Shown: piece by piece, positions 1 to 5,916 of the stretch
Layout: each line of letters starts with the position of its first letter
How positions within the stretch are numbered: position 1 is the stretch's first letter
Source: a virus
Strand: one strand, 5' to 3'
Virus record (IMG/VR): IMGVR_UViG_3300006224_000037
Location: 1 to 24,611 of that record
DNA: 24,611 bases
The notes under the pieces: model-generated
The model's input: only the letters and a program-made list of their open reading frames with translations
What the model was told of the DNA's origin: nothing
Database searches by the model: none
Translations under genes and position numbers: made by a program

Positions 1-764
1 AGGAGGTTCTTCGTCTGCTCGCGCTCGGTCTTCAGTGCCTCGATGGCCCGCCCTTCGGCGCCGTACTTGGCGCAGAGGCGCTCGGCCTCGGCGTCCTCGA
101 TGATGACGCTGAACCCCGGCTCGGCATGGGCGTACTGGCGCTTGATCGCCTCGCTCGTCGCGGTGTGGCCGTCGATGGCCGGCGGCACCCGCGGCTTGAG
201 GTGCTCGATGTAGAACTCGCGCTCGGCGTCGGTGATCATGGCGATGATCTCGTCGTCGCGCTCGACGCGCAGCCAGACCAACTTCTTGCCGACCAGGGCG
301 ACGGCGTAGGCGGCGAGCCAGCCGGTGCAGGCAAGCTGATGCTGCATCTGGAACCAGTACATCAGCGGCGGCTCGCCTTCCCAGTCGTCGCCGGCGAAGG
401 AGGAGGCGTGCTTGGCCTCCACGATCGCCTGCCCCGAGCTATCGACGGTGATGCCGTCGAGCAGGCAGCCCATCGGGAAGCCCCACTCGTGCGTCTCGAA
501 CCAGAAGTCGGGATCGAAGGCGCGCTTCGGGCGCCGCACCCTGAGCTTCGTCTCGCGCGTGAAGGCGCGGATGATGATGCCCTCCATCTGGCCCCCCAGC
601 CACATGGCGAAGTTCTGCTCGAGCGGCGGCGCCTCACCGATGAGGCGCTGGTAGAGCGCGTAGGGCGAGTCCCACGGGTTCACACCACATACGGTGGCGC
701 TCATCGAGGCGGTGATGCCGCCGAACTCGCGGTGGGCTTTCTCGACGGCGCTCTCACGGCTCAT
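1..764 (-). CDS. YqaJ/lambda-exonuclease-type recombination nuclease (partial, C-terminus off the left edge)
   Basis: At least 254 codons are open from the ATG at 762-764 to the window edge with no stop, so the C-terminal end is missing. The translation fits the YqaJ viral recombinase family (PD-(D/E)XK fold), which resects DNA ends 5' to 3' for phage recombination. Visible marks are an N-terminal substrate-recognition stretch (GITASMSATVCGVNPWDSP), the acidic Glu of the GGQMEG motif near residue 61, Asp103 in LLDG, the E-A-K triad at 116-118 (VEAKH), and the downstream Gln-rich helix YWFQMQHQL near 136-144. Together these give the D...ExK catalytic layout. The start overlaps the stop of the 86-aa gene (ATGA), so translation is probably coupled. 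A single-strand annealing partner would be expected past the left edge. The family call is inference from motifs, but they are all in place. Confidence 0.85.
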   Translation of the reverse strand, partial: MSRESAVEKAHREFGGITASMSATVCGVNPWDSPYALYQRLIGEAPPLEQNFAMWLGGQMEGIIIRAFTRETKLRVRRPKRAFDPDFWFETHEWGFPMGCLLDGITVDSSGQAIVEAKHASSFAGDDWEGEPPLMYWFQMQHQLACTGWLAAYAVALVGKKLVWLRVERDDEIIAMITDAEREFYIEHLKPRVPPAIDGHTATSEAIKRQYAHAEPGFSVIIEDAEAERLCAKYGAEGRAIEALKTEREQTKNL

Positions 765-1021
765 GGCTTCTCTCCCAGCAGACGCTTGGCCTCTCCGATG
801 AACACGCCCAGCGTCTCATGGAGTTCGGACAGACGCTCGAGCGAGACGTAGACCTCGACGTCGCCGCGGTGGAGGACGATCTCGTCGTTGGCGTCGAGCG
901 TGATGTCGAAGAAGAAGGTGCTGCCCACCGAACTCGTGCCGGCGTGGGCGGTGACCTTGTTCTCCAAATGGCTGACGCGCAGCCAGTTCTCGCCGCGCCC
1001 GATGGAGACGCCGACGCTCAT
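761..1021 (-). CDS. hypothetical protein, 86 aa
   Basis: I do not recognise this gene. The protein begins MSVGVSIGRGENWLRVSHLE and has an N-terminal half rich in beta-type residues, including an FFFDITLD strand, followed by a charged helical C-terminal third (SLERLSELHETLGVFIGEAK). It is soluble, with no signal peptide or membrane segment. The ATG at 1019-1021 overlaps the stop of the upstream membrane-protein gene as ATGA, and its own stop overlaps the start of the YqaJ-like nuclease in the same way. The longer in-frame version starting near 1195 would cover the 56-aa membrane protein in another frame and has poor Arg-rich content, so I chose the internal start. Position suggests an early or recombination operon role, but no function can be assigned. 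Confidence 0.7.
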   Translation of the reverse strand: MSVGVSIGRGENWLRVSHLENKVTAHAGTSSVGSTFFFDITLDANDEIVLHRGDVEVYVSLERLSELHETLGVFIGEAKRLLGEKP

Positions 1022-1188
1022 GCCCGAAGCTCGGAGGCGTAGAGCACCACCATCGCCAGCACGAAGAGCGCGACGGCGACCAGCGCCGTGGCGTTGCTGG
1101 CGATCAGGCAGGCGAGGTAGAAGAAGGCGGCGATACAGGCGATGAGCACGGTCGCGGCGAGCCAGTAGGGGGCTCTCTTGCGCTGCAT
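1018..1188 (-). CDS. small two-helix membrane protein, 56 aa
   Basis: The 56-residue product starts MQRKRAPYWL and contains two hydrophobic segments, about residues 9-30 (LAATVLIACIAAFFYLACLI) and 34-50 (ATALVAVALFVLAMVVL), separated by a very short polar turn (ASN). This predicts a hairpin inner-membrane protein with a basic N-terminus. The ATG at 1186-1188 follows a GAGGGAG-type ribosome binding site. It is the first gene after the intergenic promoter-like region and overlaps the next gene as ATGA. Size and hairpin topology would suit a class II holin or antiholin, and the lysis genes lie immediately upstream. It is however separated from them by a hairpin and sits in the recombinase operon, so a superinfection or membrane accessory role is equally possible. 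Confidence 0.65.
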   Translation of the reverse strand: MQRKRAPYWLAATVLIACIAAFFYLACLIASNATALVAVALFVLAMVVLYASELRA

Positions 1189-1285
1189 GATTCACGCTCC
1201 CTCAAGGTGAATGGACACGTAGTGCTTCGTCAGGAGAGAGCGTAATCCTTGCTGCGGACGGAACGCAAGGGAAACTTTAAAGGGG

Positions 1286-1329
1286 GCCGGCCTGACGCGA
1301 AAGGGGACAACCAAACTCGTCAGGCCGGC
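1286..1329 (-). terminator. 12-bp perfect inverted repeat after the holin gene (possible terminator)
   Basis: Arms GCCGGCCTGACG (1286-1297) and CGTCAGGCCGGC (1318-1329) are perfectly complementary around a 20-nt loop. On the minus strand the stem is followed by CCCCCTTTAAAG rather than a clean U-tract, so it could stop the lysis transcript only imperfectly. It lies in the 200-nt gene-free gap 1189-1388. An attenuator or protein-binding site is an alternative. Confidence 0.45.
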
Positions 1330-1361
1330 TGAAGGTGAAGGGGGTAACCATCACCGAGGAC

Positions 1362-1392
1362 AGTATACCCCCGTGTCAACACCCTGTGTCAC
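1362..1392 (-). promoter_or_regulatory. promoter-like/operator-like region ahead of the recombinase operon
   Basis: On the minus strand a TATACT hexamer (1362-1367) is preceded by GTGACA (1387-1392) with a 19-nt spacer, and by an overlapping TTGACA (1374-1379) that is too close to serve it. The TGACA element occurs twice, 13 bp apart, which resembles tandem repressor sites. A short inverted repeat GGGGGTA/TACCCCC (1340-1346 and 1366-1372) overlaps the -10 element. Placement is right for driving the 56-aa, 86-aa and YqaJ-like genes, but the spacer is long, so this is a weak call. Confidence 0.3.
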
Positions 1393-1730
1393 TCAGACGA
1401 TCCCCCCGGCCAGTTGCCGAGGTTCTGCGCCCAGGTCGCGTCCTTGAAGTAGAAGCGATACCACGTCGCGGCGCTGGTGAAGATCAGCGTGGCGAAGGCG
1501 ATGATGTGCTCGACATCGAGCGTCCCGTTGCTGTAGGTGTCGAGGAAGCTGGTGACGTCGCCGCTGAGCCAGAGCGTGGCGATCGCGACCACGATGGCGA
1601 TGACGGCGCTGATGACCAACTTCACCCAACTCGCCCATTTCGCTTGCTTGATGAACTGGACGATGAATGCGGAGAACCAGCCGGCGACGAGCACGGTGGC
1701 GAGTAGCGTGATGACTTCGGTGAGCTTCAT
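1389..1730 (-). CDS. holin-like membrane protein, 113 aa
   Basis: Three hydrophobic segments are visible: residues about 3-26 (EVITLLATVLVAGWFSAFIV), about 36-58 (WVKLVISAVIAIVVAIATLWL) and about 77-97 (HIIAFATLIFTSAATWYRFYF). This is the layout of a class I-type phage holin, a protein that accumulates in the inner membrane and opens holes for endolysin release. The ATG at 1728-1730 follows GGAGGTGAGACAC; an in-frame GTG nine bases upstream would sit on that ribosome binding site and is less likely. The gene lies 18 bases after the lytic transglycosylase gene and is followed by a strong hairpin. There is no sequence-specific holin motif that I recognise, so the name rests on topology, size and neighbourhood. 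Confidence 0.65.
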   Translation of the reverse strand: MKLTEVITLLATVLVAGWFSAFIVQFIKQAKWASWVKLVISAVIAIVVAIATLWLSGDVTSFLDTYSNGTLDVEHIIAFATLIFTSAATWYRFYFKDATWAQNLGNWPGGSSE

Positions 1731-1748
1731 GTGTCTCACCTCCCTCCA

Positions 1749-2411
1749 TCAGTGCGTGACCACCCACGGCGAGAAGGATCCGGCGGGGCGGTACTTCTTC
1801 CAGTAGGCGTACCAGATATTTGTATCAGGATTAGCCCAGCCCGCTGGCGCGGGGTACAACTGGAAGAGGCCGGCGGCGCCCGATGGGTTGCGGGCCAGCG
1901 GGTTGCCGCCGCTCTCGAGCCTCATCACCCAGAGGGCGCGCTCCACGAGGTGAGCCGGCCAGTGCCAGCGCACCAGCGGGCGCCAGCGTTCGACGCCGCC
2001 GGGGCCGGGGTGGCTCATGCGCCAGCGCAGGGCGGCGAAGCGGTCGTGGTAGTCCCGCGCGCGGTCGCGCCAGCGTTCGCCGGCCTGTCCCCACGGCGCC
2101 CGCCACGCGCTGCGCGGCGGTTCCTCCCAGGAGACGCTGAGCCGCGGCAGCGAGAAGCAGGCGCGGGCGCGGTTCAGGCTGGCGAGGTCGCGCACGGCGT
2201 GGCGCTTCCAGGCGCGTGCCCAGGCCACGAGGGATGCCGGGGCCGGGGAGCGATCGAAACGCTTGGCTTTGGTCTGGACGACCGGGGAAGGGTCTGGCGT
2301 CGGAGTGACTACCGTCTCGTTGGCAGCGAGGTCGGGTGTCGCCAGCAGGGCGGCCATGACGATGACCGCGGCGGTGACGACTATGAGTAGAGCCTGTCTC
2401 CCATCTCTCAC
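1749..2411 (-). CDS. membrane-anchored lytic transglycosylase (SLT domain)
   Basis: The 220-aa product starts with a hydrophobic segment (residues about 7-27, ALLIVVTAAVIVMAALLA) that could be a signal-anchor or uncleaved export signal. A Pro/Thr linker and an Arg/Trp-rich helical region follow, then a C-terminal SLT-like lysozyme fold. The catalytic Glu is probably Glu166 in the VMRLESGGNP motif, followed by GAAGLFQLYP (178-187) and the NIWYAYWKKY helix. These are the classic E-S, GLFQ and N-I-A motifs of soluble lytic transglycosylases, which cleave the glycan strand of peptidoglycan. Start is GTG at 2409-2411 behind GAGAGAGGAACCGT. With the amidase at 2666-3280 it gives the phage two different cell-wall cuts. 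The domain is at the short end for the family, lacking a clear C-terminal extension. Confidence 0.75.
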   Translation of the reverse strand: MRDGRQALLIVVTAAVIVMAALLATPDLAANETVVTPTPDPSPVVQTKAKRFDRSPAPASLVAWARAWKRHAVRDLASLNRARACFSLPRLSVSWEEPPRSAWRAPWGQAGERWRDRARDYHDRFAALRWRMSHPGPGGVERWRPLVRWHWPAHLVERALWVMRLESGGNPLARNPSGAAGLFQLYPAPAGWANPDTNIWYAYWKKYRPAGSFSPWVVTH

Positions 2412-2439
2412 ACGGTTCCTCTCTCCCGTTTACAGAGAC

Positions 2440-2477
2440 GGCCACGGGGCTGTCATGCAGCGAGCGGCCCCGTGGCC
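2440..2477 (-). terminator. 11-bp perfect inverted repeat between amidase block and transglycosylase
   Basis: Arms GGCCACGGGGC (2440-2450) and GCCCCGTGGCC (2467-2477) pair perfectly around a 16-nt loop inside a 123-nt gap (2412-2534). On the minus strand it is followed by GTCTCTGTAAAC, not a U-tract. It could be a weak terminator of the upstream late operon or a leader hairpin in the transglycosylase mRNA. Confidence 0.4.
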
Positions 2478-2506
2478 TACGCAGTGAGGGTAGACTGCGC
2501 GTCCCT

Positions 2507-2538
2507 ATTCTAGGTCAGAGAGGGGATTCCTCCGTCAA
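2507..2538 (-). promoter_or_regulatory. possible lysis promoter
   Basis: On the minus strand TTGACG (2533-2538, overlapping the stop of the 42-aa gene) is followed after 20 nt by TAGAAT (2507-2512). The hexamers are good matches to a sigma-70-type promoter but the spacer is 3 nt longer than ideal. It would place the 2440-2477 hairpin in the 5' leader of the transglycosylase/holin transcript. This is pattern matching only. Confidence 0.25.
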
Positions 2539-2663
2539 GTCCTCTTGCTCTTCCACCGTTTCTTGGGCCGCACCTTGCCGCCGTACTTCTTGTCCCACCG
2601 CTTGGCGATGGCGGGCAGGTTGATGTGCATGTAGGCGCGCTGCTTGGCCGAGCGGTAGGGCAT
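2535..2663 (-). CDS. small basic phage protein, 42 aa
   Basis: The product begins MPYRSAKQRAYMHINLPAIA and ends in a dense Lys/Arg tail. The N-terminal pattern M-P-Y-x-S-x-x-Q-x-x-(Y/F)-M-H-x-x-x-P-x-I-A is one I associate with very short conserved proteins found in many phages, usually of unknown function. The KRWDKKYGGK segment also fits that group. The ATG (2661-2663) lies 2 bases after the amidase stop, so it is probably read by coupled translation from the amidase message. It has no membrane segment. The positive charge suggests nucleic-acid or envelope-polymer binding, but that is speculation. It is the last gene before the 123-nt gap. Confidence 0.65.
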   Translation of the reverse strand: MPYRSAKQRAYMHINLPAIAKRWDKKYGGKVRPKKRWKSKRT

Positions 2664-2665
2664 GG

Positions 2666-3280
2666 TCAGTCCCTGACGATCTCGTTGACCTGTCGCTGCG
2701 CCCAGTCGGGGAGGTGCTTGTAGGCGCCGTCAGGCGGGATCGGCGAGCGCGGGTGCAGGATCCACCAGAAGAGCTTCGCCGCCGGGAAGTTGGGGCGCAT
2801 GTCGATCTTGCCGTTGAGGTTGACGGTCTGATGATCGGTGATGTCCTGAAGCTTGAGATTCGGGCACTTGGCGTCCCAGCGCCGGATCAGGGCAGCGACA
2901 GCCTTGATCTGGGCGTCGTGGAAGACGTCCTTGTTGTCGCCCTTGTTCACGATCTCGACGCCGAGCGTGTGGGTGTTGACGTACGCCTCCCAGTCCTCGA
3001 GCTTGCCGTCGCGATCCCAGTCGTAACGCCGGCACTTACCCGCCTGCCATGCCGCCTTCTCCGGCGGGACGCAGTGGTAGACGCGGATGTTGGCGAACTC
3101 CCTGCCATCGTCAACCACGACATGGGCTGCGACCGCGAAGCTCTTGTTCTGGAACATCCTGGCGATCGCCAATCCCGAGCCGTCAGCCGATGCCGTGTGG
3201 TGCAGGATGACGCCCCAGACGTCCCTGAGCCCGTTGGGACGCGGGCTCCAGTTCGGGCTGGAGATGGTCTTCTCGATCAC
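2666..3280 (-). CDS. N-acetylmuramoyl-L-alanine amidase endolysin with an EF-hand-like loop
   Basis: This 204-aa protein fits the zinc-dependent amidase_2 (T7 lysozyme/PGRP-like) family, which cuts the lactyl-amide bond between MurNAc and the peptide stem. The first zinc ligand is in VILHHTASADG (His27/28). The second is His150 in ITDHQTVN. The third is likely Asp160 in GKIDMRPNFP, the place of the usual D/C in KxDPGP. Unusually, residues 87-98 read DWDRDGKLEDWE, a perfect EF-hand calcium loop (D-x-D-x-D-G-x-L-x-x-x-E), located between the AAWQAGKC segment and THTLGVEIVN. No cell-wall binding domain follows and no signal peptide is present, so it would need the holin for export. Start is GTG at 3278-3280 behind AGGAGGAGTC, overlapping the preceding stop as GTGA. 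Confidence 0.88.
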   Translation of the reverse strand: MIEKTISSPNWSPRPNGLRDVWGVILHHTASADGSGLAIARMFQNKSFAVAAHVVVDDGREFANIRVYHCVPPEKAAWQAGKCRRYDWDRDGKLEDWEAYVNTHTLGVEIVNKGDNKDVFHDAQIKAVAALIRRWDAKCPNLKLQDITDHQTVNLNGKIDMRPNFPAAKLFWWILHPRSPIPPDGAYKHLPDWAQRQVNEIVRD

Positions 3281-3465
3281 GACTCCTCCTCTTCCCTCGT
3301 CTCCATGAGACGGATGAGCGGGCTGCCGCCGAGCGGCTGGGCGAGGTTGCAGATATAGATGGCGGCGGCGTCTCCGACGTCCTGGGCGTTGCCGCGGAAG
3401 GCCACCAGCGGGTAGCCCTCGGCGTCGAAGAAGGTCGCGGTCACCTGTGTCCTGCGTGCGGCCAT
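3277..3465 (-). CDS. hypothetical protein, 62 aa
   Basis: I do not recognise this gene. It starts MAARRTQVTATFFDAEGYPL, is predicted to be mainly beta in its first 40 residues (VTATFFDA, LVAFRG, AIYICNLA), and ends in an acidic tail (METREEEES). It has no membrane segment. Its ATG (3463-3465) shares one base with the stop of the 23-aa membrane peptide (TGATG), and its stop overlaps the amidase GTG (GTGA), so it is locked between two lysis-region genes by coupled translation. The longer in-frame reading beginning near 3642 is His/Arg-rich shadow sequence over the 165-aa gene and was rejected as the start. Confidence 0.6.
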   Translation of the reverse strand: MAARRTQVTATFFDAEGYPLVAFRGNAQDVGDAAAIYICNLAQPLGGSPLIRLMETREEEES

Positions 3466-3536
3466 CAGATCATCTTCGCGATGACGATGACGGCGATGAC
3501 GATGCAGAGGATGATGAGCACGGTCGTGAGGTTCAA
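3465..3536 (-). CDS. 23-aa single-helix membrane peptide
   Basis: A TTG start (3534-3536) behind a good AAGGAG ribosome binding site (spacing 5) opens 23 codons, NLTTVLIILCIVIAVIVIAK followed by Met-Ile and TGA. Residues 4-20 are almost purely Val/Ile/Leu/Ala, so it would be a single transmembrane helix with a Lys near its C-terminal end. The ribosome binding site overlaps the TAA of the upstream 165-aa gene, and the stop overlaps the next ATG (TGATG). The tight packing, and the otherwise unexplained 80-base space between two genes, argue that it is translated. A role as a lysis peptide or holin partner is inferred only from size and neighbours. Confidence 0.5.
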   Translation of the reverse strand: MNLTTVLIILCIVIAVIVIAKMI

Positions 3537-3545
3537 GGTGGCTCC

Positions 3546-4043
3546 TTACGGTTCGCCCATGAGCAGGTAGTGGACTCCGAAGTTGAGGGCCGTGATGATG
3601 AGGGCCATGAGGATGTAGCCGACCTTGGAGCCGACCATCCACATCAGCCAGACTTGCTTCGACTCCTCGCGCTCCTTGCGGTAGTCCTTGCTCTCCTTGT
3701 CATCCTTGCGTCGCGGCTTGGCTACAGAGGCGACGTAGGCAGCGTGCGTCTCATGGTGCTCGGTCGTCGACCGCCTGACCGCCTCGCTGATAGCGTTCTC
3801 GATGACGTGCGGGCAGTTGTCCTCGGTGCGCGCGATCTTGTCCTCCACCTTCTGGATGCGGGAGTCGCGTACCGACGCTTCTTTGAGGTGCTTGTTGACG
3901 ATGCCGACCACCTCGTCGTGCTTCTCGTCCATGTCGTCAGCGAGCCCCTGGAGCGCCTCGAGAAGGTCGAGCGGCTTCGGCCCGCCGTTCTCGGCGGTGC
4001 GCCTGAGAATGTCGTCCTTGGCCTTCTCGAAGTGGTCGGCCAT
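3546..4043 (-). CDS. coiled-coil protein with C-terminal membrane helix (XhlA/holin-accessory-like), 165 aa
   Basis: The N-terminal two thirds are highly charged and helical (residues about 5-75 and 85-130), with heptad-like spacing in GLADDMDEKHDEVVGIVNKH and SRIQKVEDKIARTED that suggests a coiled coil. A single hydrophobic segment lies at about 140-160 (SKVGYILMALIITALNFGVH). This order, soluble coiled coil then C-terminal anchor, resembles XhlA-type hemolysin/holin-associated proteins of Gram-positive phages, though it is about twice their usual length. Its position directly after the tail genes and before the lysis genes fits. The ATG (4041-4043) overlaps the preceding TAA by one base. 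No sequence-specific motif confirms the assignment. Confidence 0.5.
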   Translation of the reverse strand: MADHFEKAKDDILRRTAENGGPKPLDLLEALQGLADDMDEKHDEVVGIVNKHLKEASVRDSRIQKVEDKIARTEDNCPHVIENAISEAVRRSTTEHHETHAAYVASVAKPRRKDDKESKDYRKEREESKQVWLMWMVGSKVGYILMALIITALNFGVHYLLMGEP

Positions 4044-5770
4044 TACTTCTTGCTCCTCCAGCCGCGCCGGCGGTGCTTGGCGAGCTTGATCGTCCTGATG
4101 GCGCCGGCGGCCTCGAGTTGCTCGATGAGCGCGTCGGCCCCGAGGCCGAGTTCGAGATCCACCGTCTCGCTATCGACATCGACGTGCGAGCGCACCACGT
4201 AGAGCGGCCCGCAGAGCGACTGCTCGCACCACACCCAGTCGCCGCCCCTGATGTAGGGCACCGGCCTCCACTCCGAGGGCGTGTCCCAGCGGTGGACTTC
4301 AAGCTGCTTCAGTTGACAGGTGCCGCTCGAGAGTCCGGTGCCGAGGTGGCGGGCCAGCCGGTCGGCGTTCCTGCCGGCGGCCTCGACGGAGTAGTTGTGG
4401 CCGCTGAAATCGACCGCAAGGACGCGCGCCGTGGTGCCCATGAAGGGCGAACCCTGGCCCCAGCCGGGAGTCTTGGGACGGATCACCGTGTCGGGGAAGC
4501 CGGCAGGGTAGTTGCTGCGCCCGAGGCGCCCGTACTGGAAGCGCAGCGCCTTGTAGTTGCCCTCCTCGTCGGGATGCTGACGCACGTCCCAGACCGTCCC
4601 CGGCTCGGTGGCGTCGATGGCGTAGCAGTTGTCGAGCACCTGGATGGAGGTCGGGTCGGTGAGCAGCGGTCTGGCAACGAAGCGGAACTTGGAGCCGGCG
4701 CTGTAGTAGCTGAACCAGCCCCACTCGACCAGCACCGAAGCCTGCTGGGCGATCGTGTTCATGGCGCTCACGGGATCGGTCATCGGGCGGGCGACGAGGC
4801 TCTGGAGGACGCTGCCCACGGTCGAGGTCAGTTCGCTGTCGTGGAGGTCGATGAACTGGGCGATGGCGAGCAGCGCCTCATCGACGGTCTTCTCGTTTGT
4901 GCTCGTGTAAAGCTCGACGTTGTCGATGCTGACGAAGCGGTCGGCGGTGACCGTCTGACCTTTGCTGTTCGTCGTCCATAGCTGGAGCGTGATGTAGCCG
5001 GGGTTGTCGCCAACGCCACCTACGGGCTCGTCAAACGGATATCCGTTGAGGACGGTGCCGGCGTCCCAGGTGTGGATCTCGTTGTACGCCGAGTCGGCAG
5101 GGTTGCGCTCGACCGTGTAGTCCGTAGACCACGCCAGCCGCGCCCTCATGTTCTCCTTCAGGTTGCAGGTGATGTTGCCCCTGATGCGCTTGACACCGTT
5201 CATCAGGCCGGTGGGCTTCTTCATGTAGGTGGCGCCCTCGTAGAGCAGGTAGCCGATCATCGCCGCCCGCGGCGTGTCGTCGGGGCCGCGCGGCACCTTG
5301 GTGCCGTCCTCGGCGCGGATCTCGATGACGTCGCTGATGTCGATCGAGGCCCACTTGCCGTTGCGCTTGTTCTCGAACCACTGGTCAGGGTCTGAGTCGG
5401 TGAAGACGAAGCCGCAGTCCTGGCGCCAGCGGGCGACCTCGAGGACGCCGCCGCACTCGATGCCGAGCACCTTCTTCTCGCCGGCGTAGCCGGTGCGCGG
5501 ATCGTTGATGATGAAGCCCTTGTAAAGCTGCGTCGTGACGGCGTCGAGGGTGTGCGTCACATCGATGGTGGCGCCGACCTTGAGTTCCGTCCACTGGGAG
5601 CGCGGGCTGAACGGGTCAGCGGGATCCATCCAGAACGAGGCCGCGCCGTCACCCTGGTTCGTGCTGTCGAACTCGAGCCCGTGGACGACGTCACGGCGCT
5701 CGACGCCGCCGATCTTGACCGAGAGGCCGCCGTCCTTGAGGCCGACGTAGTTGGTGCCGTGGATGCTCAC
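4043..5770 (-). CDS. minor tail protein, probably hub-like, 575 aa
   Basis: The 575-aa protein lies in the tail-tip block after the large fibre. Its start (SVKIGGVERRDVVHGLEF) and its C-terminal segment (IRGGDWVWCEQSLCGPLYVV then VDVDSETVDLELGLGADAL) match the general layout of siphophage hub or tail-associated proteins. There, an N-terminal beta domain and a C-terminal coordinate-transform-like beta domain flank a variable middle. The centre (residues about 180-280) contains a beta-rich insert (ITLQLWTTNSKGQTVTADRF, VSIDNVELYT) resembling a carbohydrate-binding jelly roll. Start is GTG at 5768-5770, overlapping the 48-aa gene as GTGA. The end is basic (KHRRRGWRSKK). No peptidase motif was seen. 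The hub label is inference from position and shape. Confidence 0.6.
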   Translation of the reverse strand: MSIHGTNYVGLKDGGLSVKIGGVERRDVVHGLEFDSTNQGDGAASFWMDPADPFSPRSQWTELKVGATIDVTHTLDAVTTQLYKGFIINDPRTGYAGEKKVLGIECGGVLEVARWRQDCGFVFTDSDPDQWFENKRNGKWASIDISDVIEIRAEDGTKVPRGPDDTPRAAMIGYLLYEGATYMKKPTGLMNGVKRIRGNITCNLKENMRARLAWSTDYTVERNPADSAYNEIHTWDAGTVLNGYPFDEPVGGVGDNPGYITLQLWTTNSKGQTVTADRFVSIDNVELYTSTNEKTVDEALLAIAQFIDLHDSELTSTVGSVLQSLVARPMTDPVSAMNTIAQQASVLVEWGWFSYYSAGSKFRFVARPLLTDPTSIQVLDNCYAIDATEPGTVWDVRQHPDEEGNYKALRFQYGRLGRSNYPAGFPDTVIRPKTPGWGQGSPFMGTTARVLAVDFSGHNYSVEAAGRNADRLARHLGTGLSSGTCQLKQLEVHRWDTPSEWRPVPYIRGGDWVWCEQSLCGPLYVVRSHVDVDSETVDLELGLGADALIEQLEAAGAIRTIKLAKHRRRGWRSKK

Positions 5771-5913
5771 TTGGCGTCCTTGGGCCTCTCTGCGTCGGCC
5801 ACCATCAGCTTGGTCTGCGCCTCTTCGAGGTCTACCGAGAGGGCGGCGTTCTGGACGGTCAGGTCAGCGATGGTCTTCTTCAAGATGTCGATGACCTTCA
5901 TCGCATCAGCCAT
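5767..5913 (-). CDS. 48-aa coiled-coil protein between fibre and hub genes
   Basis: The product MADAMKVIDILKKTIADLTV, continuing QNAALSVDLEEAQTKLMVAD and a charged end, is a single amphipathic helix with hydrophobic residues at heptad positions (I8, I10, L11, I15, L18, V20, L25, V27, L29, L36), so a short parallel coiled coil is likely. The ATG (5911-5913) comes 3 bases after the fibre stop codon, and its TGA overlaps the GTG start of the hub-like gene. It may be a trimerising or chaperone-like partner of the fibre, but only its position suggests this. It is too short for any family call. Confidence 0.55.
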   Translation of the reverse strand: MADAMKVIDILKKTIADLTVQNAALSVDLEEAQTKLMVADAERPKDAK

Positions 5914-5916
5914 GTC

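Noticed and set aside
761-1195. Long 144-codon version of the 86-aa gene
   Set aside because: The added N-terminus is Arg/Leu-rich shadow of the 56-aa membrane protein gene, which has its own ribosome binding site and plausible two-helix product.
1831-2445. A 204-codon minus-strand frame over the transglycosylase
   Set aside because: Arg/Pro/Ala/His-rich shadow; the overlapping frame carries the ESGG and GLFQ motifs.
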